Assembly: GCA_963556255.1 (NCBI GenBank)
Contig: OY744612.1
Location: 16,099,808 to 16,163,807 of the forward strand
Length of the DNA stretch: 64,000 bases
Direction of reading: 5' to 3'
Source: Allolobophora icterica
Taxonomy: Eukaryota > Annelida > Clitellata > Crassiclitellata > Lumbricidae
Both the position numbers and the translations under genes were made by a program. The notes below the pieces were generated by a model. That model saw nothing but the letters and a program-made list of their open reading frames with translations, had not been told where the DNA came from and made no database searches. Every line of letters starts with the position of its first letter. The stretch's first letter is position 1. Positions 43,651-55,012 of the stretch are shown here, one piece after another.

Positions 43651-44769
43651 GCTGCAGAGGCAAATAATGACGACTGGGCACGTTTGATTCTTTTCATGGA
43701 CTCCACTGATGACCACTGACTGACCGTCGGCGCATGTCCGTTCGAAGCTAGATGGACGGACGTAGGCAATGTTCCGATAGCACAGGTATTTGTATCTACT
43801 GCGGTCTCACTTGTGCTTCATAACAGTGGCGCTACAGAAGTTATTGGATGAATCGAGATTAGGTTATGTGAAGAATGTTCTTTGGTGGTCGTTGGTAATG
43901 TGCTGAACTTTCAGGCTTGGTTGGCTTGGTTCGAATCATGATGCAATTTGAAAAGGTTGTACGCTGCAAGCTGTGAAACGCGTATACGTTGTCTGCCGCA
44001 TGGGTTTGGGTTCCTTCCTTGTAACTGTGTTCGTTTAGTCCACTTTGGACACGTAGCTGACCAGTAGTGTCTTTCGATGGTACAATGTGGACCAGCCATG
44101 AATCCGACAAAAATAGCTGCGTGGGAAGTTGTTTTTCTTCTGCATTCCAGACTAAAGATGCCATCGTTCCGGCGTCATGTTCTGTTAATGAACCCACTGG
44201 ATAGAAAGCTGATGCCGTATCAGGGAGGAACTTACATGCAATTGTTTGAATTTATGTTGACCGTGTTGCACAAAGTTTCTGCATTTCGTTGATTTAGCCT
44301 AAGCCTAATTGAATAAAATGTTACCACGCTAGCTGATCTCATTCATAGAACTGGTGTGATTTCGGTTGACCTCATTACATCAAATTGCTTCCATTCCTGT
44401 TGACCCAGTTACACAAATGCTGTCATCTATGCTGACCTAAATGTAGGCAACACTTGTGTATTTTCTTGTGCCAGGAGTAAATAAAATGCAAAATCTGGGT
44501 AAATCTGAGGACAGAAATTGCTTCCATTTAAGTTGATTTAATTAGCCTCCACAAAAATGTCAATTTTCTGTCGTTCTTTTCCGGGAAAGCTGAGATGCAA
44601 GACTAGCGAAGCTTAGTCTTATTGTACGAATAGATTCTGAGAAATTTGAGCCAGTTGCAACAAGAGCCAGTTGCCTCTATAACAACTGATTTTAATCAAA
44701 TTTCTTGGATTTGTCTTTGTTTTAGGATGAGCACTTACTACCTCAAAGGAAGTCATAGGCTCTACATCA
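43651..44769. other. Intergenic, nothing recognised
   Basis: A 112-codon - strand open frame (43859-44197) has no recognised domain. 44335-44540 has diffuse repeats of TTGCTTCCATT and GTTGACC. Confidence 0.4.
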
Positions 44770-45440
44770 TAACACTCGCTCGCGAAACGCGGCTCTAAAA
44801 TATGAATTTATCGAGTTAATCGCGTTCAAAGGATATCCGGCTCTTCGAAAACAGCTCGCCGACCGGGAGGCCATACGATGATGAACGACTCTCTAACATA
44901 AAAAGTTGATGAAATGACCTTCAGAGGCTCTATAAAATGAACTTGTTGTTCGCGTTGCTTTCCTAGTGATTGGCTGTTTACTGCCAGCTCGTTCAGAGAC
45001 CCTATTTGAAATGTATCGCTCTATAAAACGAACTTGTTGTGCAAACTACTCTACTGGTGACATGGGTTGTCAACTATGATATATAACTCAATTTAAAGGA
45101 CTAGTAAATCAAAGCGTATAACTGCATTCCTGAAGGCTACTACTATTTGATTACGTTGTGTGGATGTGCAGCTCTCTAAAACGAACTCAACAATATGAGC
45201 CATCTGCACGACTTTTGACTCTGCAAAATGAATTCGCGCGTGTAGTACGCAAAGGACGTTTGACTCTTCAATATTACGAACTCGTGGATGTAACCTTCCT
45301 GTAGTAAAACTGGATGATATTAGCTTCCGTGGATCTATATGATTCTTCAAAATGAACTGTAGCTCGGCTCCGCAAAATTAACTCGCGGATGATGCAGCGT
45401 TCTGTGGACACGTGGCTCTCAAAAATGAACTCGTTGATGA
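44770..45440. repeat. Degenerate tandem array, GGCTCTnnAAAATGAACTCG
   Basis: About ten related blocks, for example GGCTCTATAAAATGAACTTG (44930), GCTCTATAAAACGAACTTG (45020), GACTCTGCAAAATGAATTCG (45217), GGCTCTCAAAAATGAACTCG (45412). They recur every 45-90 bp with unrelated spacer. The blocks are often followed by TTGATGA. Confidence 0.7.
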
Positions 45441-45596
45441 GATGACCTGTGAAGGAAATGCCGACGTCGGTCGAGCTGTTCTCGTCTTCTTTGATGCTCT
45501 TCGTTATACAGATGGTCGGCACTGAGCCCAACGCCGATTTAGGTGAGTTTTATGATACAACATCTGTTGAATGAAACCTTCTATCCCATCGTCCTC

Positions 45597-45722
45597 TTCT
45601 TATGAAACCATCTCCCTTCTGGAACCATTTTCCTTCTGGAACCATCTCCCTTCTGGAACCATCTCCCTTCTGGAACCATATCCCTTCTGGAACCATCTCC
45701 CTTCTGGAACCATATCTCTTTT
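45597..45722. repeat. 17-bp minisatellite, array 1
   Basis: Unit ATCTCCCTTCTGGAACC, about seven copies. Same unit and orientation as 46010-46225. Confidence 0.95.
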
Positions 45723-46009
45723 GTGCCCGTCCGATGTCAGTCTTAATTTAGTCTAGTCTACTTTAGTCTTTTCTAGTCTTGTCTTGCCTAATCTATTTAA
45801 TCTGATCCAATCCAATCTATTCGAATCCATTCAAATCTAATCCAATCTTATTTAATCAAATCAAATCTAATGATTTATATAGCGCTGTTGTGAAAAATGT
45901 ACATGGCATCAGTCGATAGTCATTCAAGTGAAATCGTAGATATAAATCATAATCATAATCCATAACCTTATGTTCTAAAAGCGATTCAGATCTCACATGG
46001 CACCTCACC
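45723..46009. other. Spacer between two minisatellite arrays
   Basis: Contains degenerate CTAGTCT and AATCCAATCTA words. 45870-45900 TTTATATAGCGCTGTTGTG resembles a retroposon 3' end on the - strand. Confidence 0.5.
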
Positions 46010-46225
46010 TCTGGAACCATCTCCTTTCTGGAACCATATCCCTTCTCGAACCACCTCCCTTCTGAAACCATATTCCTTCTAGAACCATCTCTCTTCTGGA
46101 ACCATCTCCCTTCTGGAACCATCTCCCTTCTGGAACCATATCCCTTCTGGAACCATCTCCCTTCCGGAACCATATCCCTTCTGGAACCATCTCCCTTCCG
46201 GAACCATCTTCCTTCTGGAACTAGG
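46010..46225. repeat. 17-bp minisatellite, array 2
   Basis: About twelve copies of ATCTCCCTTCTGGAACC and close variants (CATATCCCTTCTGGAAC, CTTCCGGAACC). Confidence 0.95.
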
Positions 46226-46489
46226 CTATATCTCTTCTGAACTGCGCCAATTTGTCGTTCCTTAGCCTCTCCTGTCGTTCACGCTGCACCAGTTATGTCC
46301 AGCCTCTCTCAATCACTCTTCAGCTGTCGGTTCAAAGACAAAGCCCAGGTATTTAAGAAACCCTGATCCATTTAATCTTCCTCGTTCAAGTTCATCTCAA
46401 CCTAAGCACAACCCACCGTAACACCTCCTCTCTTTCCTTGTTTTTATGATCCGAACAATAGGATCTTCTTACCATGGTATCTCTCGACA

Positions 46490-46585
46490 TCTCCTCTAAC
46501 TTGACGCAGCGCTCGTAAATAAACTTGCGATCTAGCGCCTAGCTTTTAATAGTGCTTCCGAAAGCGTTGAGTTTACGATTTGCCA
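46490..46585 (+). mobile_element. LINE 3' tail fragment
   Basis: CATCTCCTCTAACTTGACGC, AGCGCTCGTAAATAAACTTG and GTGCTTCCGAAAGCGTTGAG then TTTACGATTT match the LINE 3' ends at 16310-16400 and 38757-38860, more diverged. Confidence 0.7.
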
Positions 46586-46589
46586 TAGG

Positions 46590-47499
46590 ATTAAAGAGCC
46601 TGGATATAGATTGCAATGATATTTACCGCCTTGTACGAACCAATGCGAATTGCCCTTTCTGTATTGTTCATCAGTATTTGCAAAATGACTAAGCATAATC
46701 GTTCTTGCATAAACTCTTCCCTTGCTCTTATCACAGTTCGTTTGCTAATCTGTCTACCTGTATAGAGCTTACTCGTTCTTCTGCCTGTCTTTCTTGTCTC
46801 TGTCTGTCTGTCTGTCTATCTGTCTGCTTGCCTGTCTGTCTTTTCTATCCCATCCCAAGACGATCTTTTCTTACATCAATCACTCGTCCAAATGCAGTGC
46901 AGTCCTGGACAACCGTCTAAAATCAAGCATTCATGCATGTATGCATTCAAACACCAAGACTCAAGGGTAAAAATGCTGGCCAATTACCGTTCGGCTCAAG
47001 CTTACGTCAGTATAGATGTATTTGATTTGGATGCTGTTGTATTTTGCTAATATATATGCACCCATATTGTATATACATTATACAGATATAAATATATATA
47101 TAGAATAAGATATATATAGAATATATATATAGATTCTATGGAATATACATATAGAATAAGATATGTTGATGTTATTGTCCTCGTTCTCGACTAGTCCTAT
47201 GGGATGTTGGCGCACTATAATTATTCGGCTTTAATAATGCAGTGCGCAGAGAGATCTAGGGGTATTTTCTCTCCTGTTACAGAATCTGCATGTTTCCCGT
47301 TGCATGAGAGAGGTCTTCGACGATGGGGTGGTGTAGTTTCCGGCATTTTGATCTGATGTATTATATATATGTATGTATTGTATGCATGAACGTGCATGTA
47401 TTGTATGTATGAACGTGTGTATGCATGCATGTATATATGCATAAATGTATATAAGTAGGCTGTAGACATAGGGTATGTATATATGTTGTCATCGTACTG
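46590..47499. repeat. Simple repeats and unassigned DNA
   Basis: 46797-46845 TGTCTGTCTG tract; 47083-47165 TA-rich imperfect repeats (ATATATATAGAATA); 47365-47460 ATGTATGCATG-type tract. No gene. Confidence 0.7.
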
Positions 47500-48640
47500 T
47501 TCATATATTCTTAGTTTGGATTTTGTGGATGATTTGTTGCCATTTCTTGTGGCGCTGTTCAACACCACTTTGGCCGAGGGTTCTCTTCCAGCCTCTCAGC
47601 AGTGGGCCATTATCTTGCCTAGCGTCAGACGGATGCTGATGACATGGCCAATTATCGTCCAATCTCTAACCAATCTTTTTTTATCGAAGATGGTTGACAA
47701 GATTGTGTCGACGCGGCTGACATGTTATCCGGAGGCGAATTCCTTATTACCCAAACAAGAATCTGGTTTCTGCAGGGGTTTTATTCCACCGATCTGTGCT
47801 AAGTCGGATTATTTCTGATTTCTTTGGCGTCATAGATTGTGGTCAGGTAACCTTACTTGCTCTCTTTGATGTGACTGTAGCCTTTGATACTGTCGACCGC
47901 GGCATTCTTTTAGAGCGCCTTGAGAAGTCTTTTGGTAATGTCAGTGTCCTGTGCAGTGGCTGCGAAAGTTTCTCTCTGACAACTCAGTCGATGATGTTTG
48001 GTTCTTCCCGCTCAACCTGGTCACCGGTCTTATTTGGGCTGCCACAGGATTTCATCTTAGTGACACTGCTGACCTAAACACGTCTTTTCGTCCCTGGGAG
48101 TTGCTGCTCACCATTATCCATGACGATACTCATGCATATATTCATGGCAAAGCTCAGCTGAGAAATTGGTCGGGGCTCTTTCTGTACGGATGTCATCCAA
48201 CCGCTTCCAGCTTAATTCCAGCTCTTCATTCTCTACACTGGATTCCTATCTGTGAGCGCGTTTCTTTCAAGCTGGCATTCCTTATGTACAGAGCACGTGC
48301 AGGTCGTCTGCCATCCTACTTATCTTCCATGGTCACACCTTGCAACTCTGTCAAGGGTCGCTCCTCTCTTCGATTAGCATCTGCTGGAAAGTTTGTTGTT
48401 CCTGGTACACGTCTTGTCTTTGGCCGGCGTTAATTCACAGTTGCCGGTCCCTCCATCTGCAGAAATCTCTACCTCCTCATGTTCGCAACTCTCTTAGCGA
48501 GACTGTCTTTCGCTCTAAACTGAAAACTTACCTCTTCCAGTCTGCCTATGGCTCTTAGTGGTTGCCTGGCTTCAATGTGCACTTCTGAACTCTTTAAGGA
48601 GGGCATTATCAAATTCCAGTTGTATTGTATTGTATTGTAT
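47500..48640 (+). mobile_element. L2-like LINE fragment 1
   Basis: RT blocks in broken frames: LPASQQWAIILPSVR, LFLSKMVDKIVSTRLTCYPE, NSLLPKQESGFCRGF, then VTLLALFDVTVAFDTVDRGI and LLERLEKSFG. A degenerate HDDTHAYIHG (about 48117-48150) stands for the YADD region. The C-terminal part LHSLHWIPICERVSFKLAFL, YRARAGRLPSYLSSMV and LSETVFRSKLKTYLFQSAYG (to 48556) follows directly, so an internal stretch is missing. It ends in a TTGTATTGTATTGTATTG tail (48619-48642). Confidence 0.88.
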
Positions 48641-48642
48641 TA

Positions 48643-49440
48643 ATCCCCGAAAAACTCAACTGATCTGGGTTGGTGACCGTTACCAGTTCCAAAAGATAGA
48701 CTTCCATAACTTGCAGCTTTGCTTTCTAAATTTTCCCTTCTCTATTTCGGTGCGTGACTTTGGTATTACACTCGACCAGCAATTAACCTTCTCTGAGCAT
48801 GTGAAGACAGTAGGTCAAACATGCTTTTACCATCTGCGCCAGATCGGCACACTACGCTACTCGTTGTCCGATAACGTTGCTTCTACCTTAATAATGCATG
48901 CATTCATATGCACTAAGTGGATCGTGGTAATGCCACCTACGCAGACCTCCCTCTGGCTCGGGTTAATCAACTTCAATCTGTCTAAAACTCTGCAGCTCGG
49001 TTACTTGGTGCGATACCGAAGAGATAGTCATATATCTAACTACACGTGGGACGAGCTTCACTGGCTGCCATTGCAAAGACACATGAGTTTAAGATCCTTA
49101 TGCCAGCTGGCCGGTTGTGCTCCAGCCTACCTTAGAGAGCTGCGATTGTATTCCCGTGTCATCATCACCTTGTCGTAAATCTCTGCGTACCACAACACTG
49201 GGTGATCTAATTGTTCCCCCGTCGTGTTCTTCCACAATGCAACATGGAAGCTTTGCAGTAGTCGGCCCCTCATTCTGGAACAGGCTGCTATGCAATTTGC
49301 CATAAAAGTTTCTGCTACTTTCCAAGCCTCTATTTCGCAAGTGCTTGAAGACCTTTCTGTTCGATAACACTCTTGTTTAATCAGGTCGGGAGCACCTCTG
49401 AAAAGTTCTCTTAAAGAAGTGCTATATAAAAAGTACTTAA
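48643..49440 (+). mobile_element. L2-like LINE fragment 2
   Basis: Starts directly after the tail of fragment 1, already inside the RT C-terminal region: NPRKTQLIWVGDRYQF, VRDFGITLDQQLTFSEHV, CFYHLRQIGTLRYSLSDNVA, then DELHWLPLQRHM, GCAPAYLRELR, SSTMQHGSFAVVGPSFWNRL, with frame changes. The 3' end reads AAGTGCTATATAAAAAGTAC then ATGTATGTATGT. Confidence 0.88.
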
Positions 49441-49499
49441 AATTACAATGTATGTATGTAGGTATATATTTGTGTATGTATGCATGCATGTATTATTTG

Positions 49500-49535
<36 letters not shown>

Positions 49536-49536
<1 letters not shown>

Positions 49537-50188
49537 TGAGAAGTGGAGGTGTTTTGAAGTAGATGGGGAGGAGATAGAGGTGGTATCAAGCTTCTGTTTC
49601 TTGGGGGCCATGGTGGAGAGTGAAGGTGGATGCGAGCGAGAAATACGACGGAGAATTACATTGGGGAAGACGGCAATGCAGGGACTAGAAAAAATATGGA
49701 AGGACAAATCAGTGAGTTTGGGAACGAAGACAAGAATTGTAAAAGCAATGATCCTACCAGTGGTGCTTTATGGATGCGAAACATGGACAAAAACCAAGGC
49801 ATTGGAGAAGAAAATTGAGGCATGTGAAATGTGGATTTGGAGGAGGATGTTGAGGGTTTCTTGGACTGAAAAGAGAACTAACGAGGATATCCTGGAAGAA
49901 ATAGGACACTGGAGAGGGAGTTTGACGTTGGGACAGAGAGCGGCCAGGCAGAAGATGTCATACTTTGGACATGTGATGCGTGCAGATGGGCTGGAAAAGG
50001 AGATGATGTTGGCGTGTGGGGAGGGCAGGAGGAGGAGAGGACGTCCAAGGAGGAGATGGATGGAGGAGATACAAGAGGCAATGAAGATGAACATCTCGGA
50101 GCTGAGAGAGGCGACGAGAAATCGGAGCACATGGAGAAGGTTGACCATGACAGTCGCTAGGATTCAACGAATCGACAGCACAAGGTGA
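49536..50188 (+). CDS. C-terminal ORF of an RTE/Nimb-type non-LTR retrotransposon
   Basis: Uninterrupted frame of about 215 codons to TGA (50186-50188). It reads VDGEEIEVVSSFCFLGAMV, REIRRRITLGKTAM, SLGTKTRIVKAMILPVVLYG then CETWT, EACEMWIWRRMLRVSWTEKR, TNEDILEEIG, QKMSYFGHVMR, RRRRGRPRRRWMEEI. The FLGxxV, VLYGCETW and WxRRMLRxSWT blocks are the conserved tail following RT in this retrotransposon group. No start codon is credible, because it is 5'-truncated inside the RT. It is flanked on both sides by TA microsatellite, consistent with insertion into or priming on TA repeats. The clean frame suggests a young copy. Confidence 0.85.
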
Positions 50189-50193
50189 CAAGG

Positions 50194-50195
<2 letters not shown>

Positions 50196-50256
<61 letters not shown>
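50196..50256. repeat. TA microsatellite at the retrotransposon 3' end
   Basis: About 60 bp of TATATA directly after the ORF at 49536-50188. It probably serves as the element's tail or target. Confidence 0.93.
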
Positions 50257-50269
50257 AAGACACTTGATA

Positions 50270-50398
50270 TAGCACATTTTAGGTACCTCACAAAAGTGCT
50301 TCCCCTATGACTATCTAACATTTCTAAACAAGTACTCTGATTAGGCTGTACTGTAGGAGGCGCTCTATAAATCTGTAAATACAATACAATACAATGCA
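50270..50398 (+). mobile_element. Retroposon 3' end with AATAC tail
   Basis: CTCTGATTAGGCTGTACTG, GGAGGCGCTCTATAAATC, then TAAATACAATACAATACAAT. Same end as 32283-32370 in opposite orientation. Confidence 0.75.
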
Positions 50399-50743
50399 AA
50401 TGCATTTTCAGACAGCTCTCAAATACATGCACAAAATCAAAGGCAACCGTTGGCAATTGCATTAGGAAGGACTGATACATGAGAGGACACGATGGGCTCA
50501 GGTCGATGTGCGTATGCATAATGATCCTGATTGCAATGCGCTCCGCAACAGGAAGCCAGTGTAACGTTTCTCGCAAATATTCACATATACATGTGATATT
50601 ATACAGTGTGATGCAATATGATATCATGTGATATATTTAATGATACGATGCATGACTACACACCCGATTCTGTCAACGACATTTGCTACTCAAACTTTCA
50701 ACCGCACAGGACAGACTGCCTGTACAGATTCTTTGCGCGCTCT
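50399..50743. other. Unassigned; possible older retroposon body
   Basis: The - strand frame (50627-50157) reads REYLRETLHWLPVAERIAIR (about 50575-50516), similar to the LHWLPxxERIxFK block of L2 RTs. This piece is therefore probably a - strand LINE fragment. Confidence 0.5.
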
Positions 50744-50752
50744 CTTCATAAT

Positions 50753-50922
50753 CAGTGTGTAATCTAGTCCCCCTGTTCTGGGGGGGGGGGGAAACAAGGT
50801 TTCTCGGGGGGGAATTTCCCCCCAAAAAGGTGTCTGCCTTACAATATTGCTGAGTTCTGGGGGGAAACTTCAATCCTGGGGGGGGAAATTTCCCCCCCAA
50901 AAGACGTCTAGATTAAACACTG
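50753..50922. mobile_element. hAT-type MITE, G-rich
   Basis: Inverted ends CAGTGTGTAATCTAG and CTAGATTAAACACTG. CTTCATAAT lies directly outside both (50744-50752, 50923-50931), a 9-bp repeat, so one base beyond the 8 expected. The interior is made of GGGGGGGAAA / TTTCCCCCCC blocks able to fold back. 170 bp. Confidence 0.9.
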
Positions 50923-50931
50923 CTTCATAAT

Positions 50932-51384
50932 GCGCATGGAACTGCCTTCCAAGTGCTCTTTTACACTATGACACCAGACCAGATGGAACTAGTTTAAACC
51001 GGTTTATGACTCATCGCTGTTTCACAGGTGTGCGTTTTTCAAATTTTCCGCTATTGGTCAAACTTTGTTTTCCAAAAATCGCTGACTCATCAAACGTAGG
51101 ATGCGTATATCTGCAAGACGCATCCAATAATCCGAGGCACTTGGTGACTGCGTGTCATCTAGGCGCAGCACAGTAACCGAAGGCTTCTGATCGATGCGTT
51201 CACACTGAAACAAACAACGCCATTACGCAATAGTATTTTCCATCTTAGCGCGGGAATGTCATCAGTCAATCACAGATAAGCCAACAACACGATATGACTT
51301 GTGTACATTACGTCATGAAAATTTCTAATAAGGAGCACTCTTTAAACTTGTTGACTAAGCATTACATTGCGTTCACAATGACAT
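50932..51384. other. Intergenic, nothing recognised
   Basis: Contains a segment (50995-51190) with similarity to the collagen intron near 11470-11690: GGTTTA, CAAACTTT/CCAAACTCTCC, AAGACGCATCCAATAATCCG against TAGACGCATCCAACAATTCG, GAGGCACTTG, GTGTC(A)AGCTAGGC. A diverged dispersed repeat. Confidence 0.6.
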
Positions 51385-51560
51385 GATATTATATGATACA
51401 TAATAAAAAAAATTATTTATGATATGATATGACGATATGATATGATATAACGATATGATATGTTATAACGATATGATATTATATGACGATGTGATATGAT
51501 ATGACGATATGATATGATATGGCATATGGCATGGCATGATACACGATCTCATCTTATCCA
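51385..51560. repeat. ATGATATGACGAT simple repeat
   Basis: Tandem GATATGATATGACGATATG words, imperfect. Confidence 0.93.
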
Positions 51561-52369
51561 GAGTGCGATTGATAGGAAGGAAGTGGAAAACTTGCCTGAA
51601 AGTGAGCTTCCCGCTTTCCCCCCGGCTGGTCTGAGTTTTCACAGTTGGTTTCCCATCCCTTATATCCGATCTATTTTTGAGGACCACTTTCTTTTTCCTA
51701 CTTGATTATTTGGCTGTCTCGTAATTTCTCTCACCATCCAAATATTCTCCGACCGTACCGTGCCTTTCCTTAATTTACAATATCTTACCTTACCTTAATT
51801 TACTTTATATGGGCCTAGAGTAAAATGAGCGGGCGCCTAACAGGCTGCCAAGACGTGTGTTCAGTAAGATCTTGATAGCTGTACTATCGTTTGCTTCAAT
51901 GTTACTTACTGCGGTTTGTCAGTGAGCTTGTCAATAAACACGAATATGATAATTTATATTACCTTACCTTGCTTTGTTTCACCTTTGATAATTATCATAA
52001 GTCACAGTAACCTGCTTCACCTCATCTAACCCATTTCTTTACTGTCCGGCCAGACATTTTTTGTCGTGCGGCGTTTCTCGTAGCGTGCAACTGATTTGTG
52101 TTTGGTCGGTCACAATCAATTTGCAGTAAACTTGGACGCTGTCCAGTCAGTAGTGACAGACGAATGGCGGTCGCTCGTCTGGTCAACGTCGCTTTTAATT
52201 TCATTAGGTGCGTCTCGTAATTCTGTTACGTCGACCGCTTATTGGCTCCGAGTCCGTGCGCTGTCTTTTATACACGTCGCTGGCAGCTTCTTCAGCCACA
52301 GGTTCCTCTCATCCGGATCAACAGATGTTAGGACAAGCTACCGTTCAACACTCCGAAAGGACACGTTAT
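51561..52369. other. Intergenic, GC-richer patch at 52070-52340
   Basis: 51780-51800 and 51955-51975 hold TTACCTTACC words. 52070-52340 is relatively CG-rich without a recognised protein. No gene called. Confidence 0.4.
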
Positions 52370-52575
52370 GCCATGTCACGTTATGTTACGTTATATTATG
52401 GTATGTCATGTTATGCTATGTTACGTTGTGTCATTTTATGCGACGCTGTCATGTCATGTTATATCAGGTTATGTTATTATTGTCATGTAATGCTATGTTA
52501 TGTTACGTTGTGTCATGTTATGTCACGTTATGTCATGTCATGTTATGCTATGTCGTGTCATGTTATGATGGCACA
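52370..52575. repeat. TGTTATGTCACGTTATG simple repeat
   Basis: Imperfect ATGTCATGTTATGCTATGT words. Long open frames (CHVMLCYVVSCYVTLCHVML) are repeat artefacts. Confidence 0.93.
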
Positions 52576-53079
52576 GGTTTCTTAGCCTGGACTGGAACTA
52601 CTGTGATTATGATTATTCCAGACGTGTTGGTTTATCGAAGGCGTTTCTGACTCGATGTCGTCGGGGAAATCCGTTTCTGTCGTTTACGGCATGGCAGGAT
52701 TTGGCATTTATTATTTTCCTTGCCTGTATGTATGTGTGTGTGCCTGTCGCGCTATGGTATGTCTCTCCGGACACACCGTGGAATCGATCCGGATGGATTG
52801 GGCGGAGTTGTCCTGCTTATTGTAAGGAGAGACCGCTAGAGGCTCGGTACGGTATAGGGTGGAGGGAGGGAGACTGACTTTGGGAAATATGGGTTAATAA
52901 AGGATTCAGAGAAGGGTGACTTTAGCAACTGTGGATGAATAAAGGCTCGAACAGGGAGGATTTTCGAGATATGGTGTATTAACGCGTTGGCACACGTGGG
53001 GATTTCGGCATACAGTATGCGAAGCTGCGGCTGACTCTTCCTTGATTTTCTCGCTCTGTGCCCATGTTTTGTCTTTTGT
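52576..53079. other. Intergenic, nothing recognised
   Basis: No coding or repeat structure that I can support. Confidence 0.5.
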
Positions 53080-53190
53080 ATGTTTGGTTGTTTGTATATT
53101 TGGCTGTTTGGTTGTTTGTCTGTTTGGTTGTTTGTCTGTTTAGTTGTTTGTCTGTTTGGTTGTTTGTCTGTTTGGTTGTTTGTACTAATG
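53080..53190. repeat. GTTTGGTTGTTTGTCT minisatellite
   Basis: About seven copies of a 16-bp unit TGTTTGGTTGTTTGTC. Confidence 0.93.
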
Positions 53191-53764
53191 ATAGTAATAA
53201 TGATAGCTTGGGAGGTTTTGAACGAATATCGAGGTTTGCCCAGTCGTTTGAAGATCAGTTGAAATATCCTTCAATTCCAGTACTACGTCCATTTGGACGT
53301 AATACTGAAAAGACAGATATAATTACCTGAATTTTCATACATAACCTACCTTACTGTAATCTAACTTACCTTTCAATCAATCCCTTAAGCTTATCTTGTC
53401 ATCTCTTACCTAATCTTACCTTTAAATTGTTTACCTCAACTGTCCTTTTTGCCATTTACATTACGCTTGAATCCCTTAACTTATTTTCCTCTTTCATCTC
53501 TTACCTTTCGATATCCTATCTTCCATCCATCTTATCCTTACCCTTCCGTTGCTTTCCCTTACGGTTCAGCTCCTACCTACCTTACTGTTTTAGTACCGTC
53601 CCCATCATCCTATCTCACTTTCTTGATGTCGCTTTCTTCCTGTCTTTTCAGTCCAATTATCTTACTTTCCTCACTTTCTCACACTTTCCCATTCCCTGTA
53701 TACAGTTCACTCTCCCTTTCGCTCTCTATGTCTGCCTGTCTCTCTGTCTGTCTCTCTCTATGTC

Positions 53765-53805
<41 letters not shown>

Positions 53806-54709
53806 GATCTTTTTATCCTGCATTTCTGTCCTGCCTCTATCCCTCCTCTCTTCTCCTCGCCTCTTAGAAAGTGAGATAAACTTTCTTTTAGGCTTCTTTC
53901 GTCCAAGTACAGTTGCCTCAGGTTGCGTGTTCTCTGGCAATGGACCTCGACGACATTCGTCTCATCTCATCTCGACAAGAGACGCACTGCCGAAGAAATT
54001 AGCTTTATGGCGCCTTTAGTTTACCCGCCGTTCCCCCGAAACACTTTTCCCAGACCTCTGTTCCTCGTTGCTTGCGTGCCATACCGTCCTCAGCACTTAC
54101 CGTCCGAATAAGGTGCTTTTTCTTAGACAGGCGATCTGGTCCCTTACTCTGACGCTCCCAAACCCTGTCGATCTGATACAGCGGTGATCTAAGTGAGGCT
54201 TTCTGCCGCATCGGTAACACGCACTGTTGACGCTGATTATATCTGTTCGTCTTGAGGCGAATTTATTCAAAGGATTTCAACTAATGAATTGAGAACTCGC
54301 TTTTGAATATAAAGTAAATTATTGTAGCATCAGATTTGCGAGTTGTAGGCCCTATCTTACAGGGCGCGAGTTACGATCCTATAGCATTGTTATCGTAATG
54401 CATGAGTCAACAATCCGTAGCCGTTTAAAAGTGATATTGCCCCAGGGATACGGAATTACGGATATTCAACTGAATTCGAGCATGGGCATCAACTCCGTTT
54501 TCAAACCGCCATAGAACTAAAATTCCTTGGTAGATAGTCTGAAAGACTGACAGAATAGCGATTCCCTTTCCTCTGCAAATCGAAACCAGGTTGCAATGCA
54601 CTCGAATAGACCATTAAAGAATGTGGGGTAGGGTAAGGTAAAGTATACTAAGACAAGGTTAAGTTGATTATTTTAAGCAAGGTAGTATACGGTCCATTTA
54701 CAGCAATCA
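53191..54709. other. Intergenic with pyrimidine-rich and TCTG tracts
   Basis: 53340-53700 has TTACCTTAC words. 53726-53810 is a CTGTCTGTCTGT microsatellite. The remainder to 54709 has no recognised feature. Confidence 0.6.
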
Positions 54710-54834
54710 CTCTCTGTCTCTCTCTGTCTCTCTCTGTCTCTCTCTGTCTCTCTCTGTCTCTCTCTGTCTCTCTCTGTCTCTCTCTGTCTCTCTCTGTCTC
54801 TCTCTGTCTCTCTCTGTCTCTGTCTCTGTCTCTG

Positions 54835-54924
<90 letters not shown>

Positions 54925-55012
54925 TGTCTCTCTCTCTCTCTGTCTCTCTCTGTCTCTCTCTGTCTCTCTCACTCTCTCTCCCTCTCTCTCCCTCTCTCTC
55001 TGTCTGTCTGGC
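54710..55012. repeat. CTCTCTGT microsatellite
   Basis: TCTCTGTCTCTC units, then TCTCTGTC, then pure TCTC, then mixed. Long spurious frames in all registers. Confidence 0.97.

Noticed and set aside
43175..43681. 168-codon Arg/Ala-rich - strand protein
   Set aside because: Several frames are open at once because of high CG content; no domain or conserved motif.
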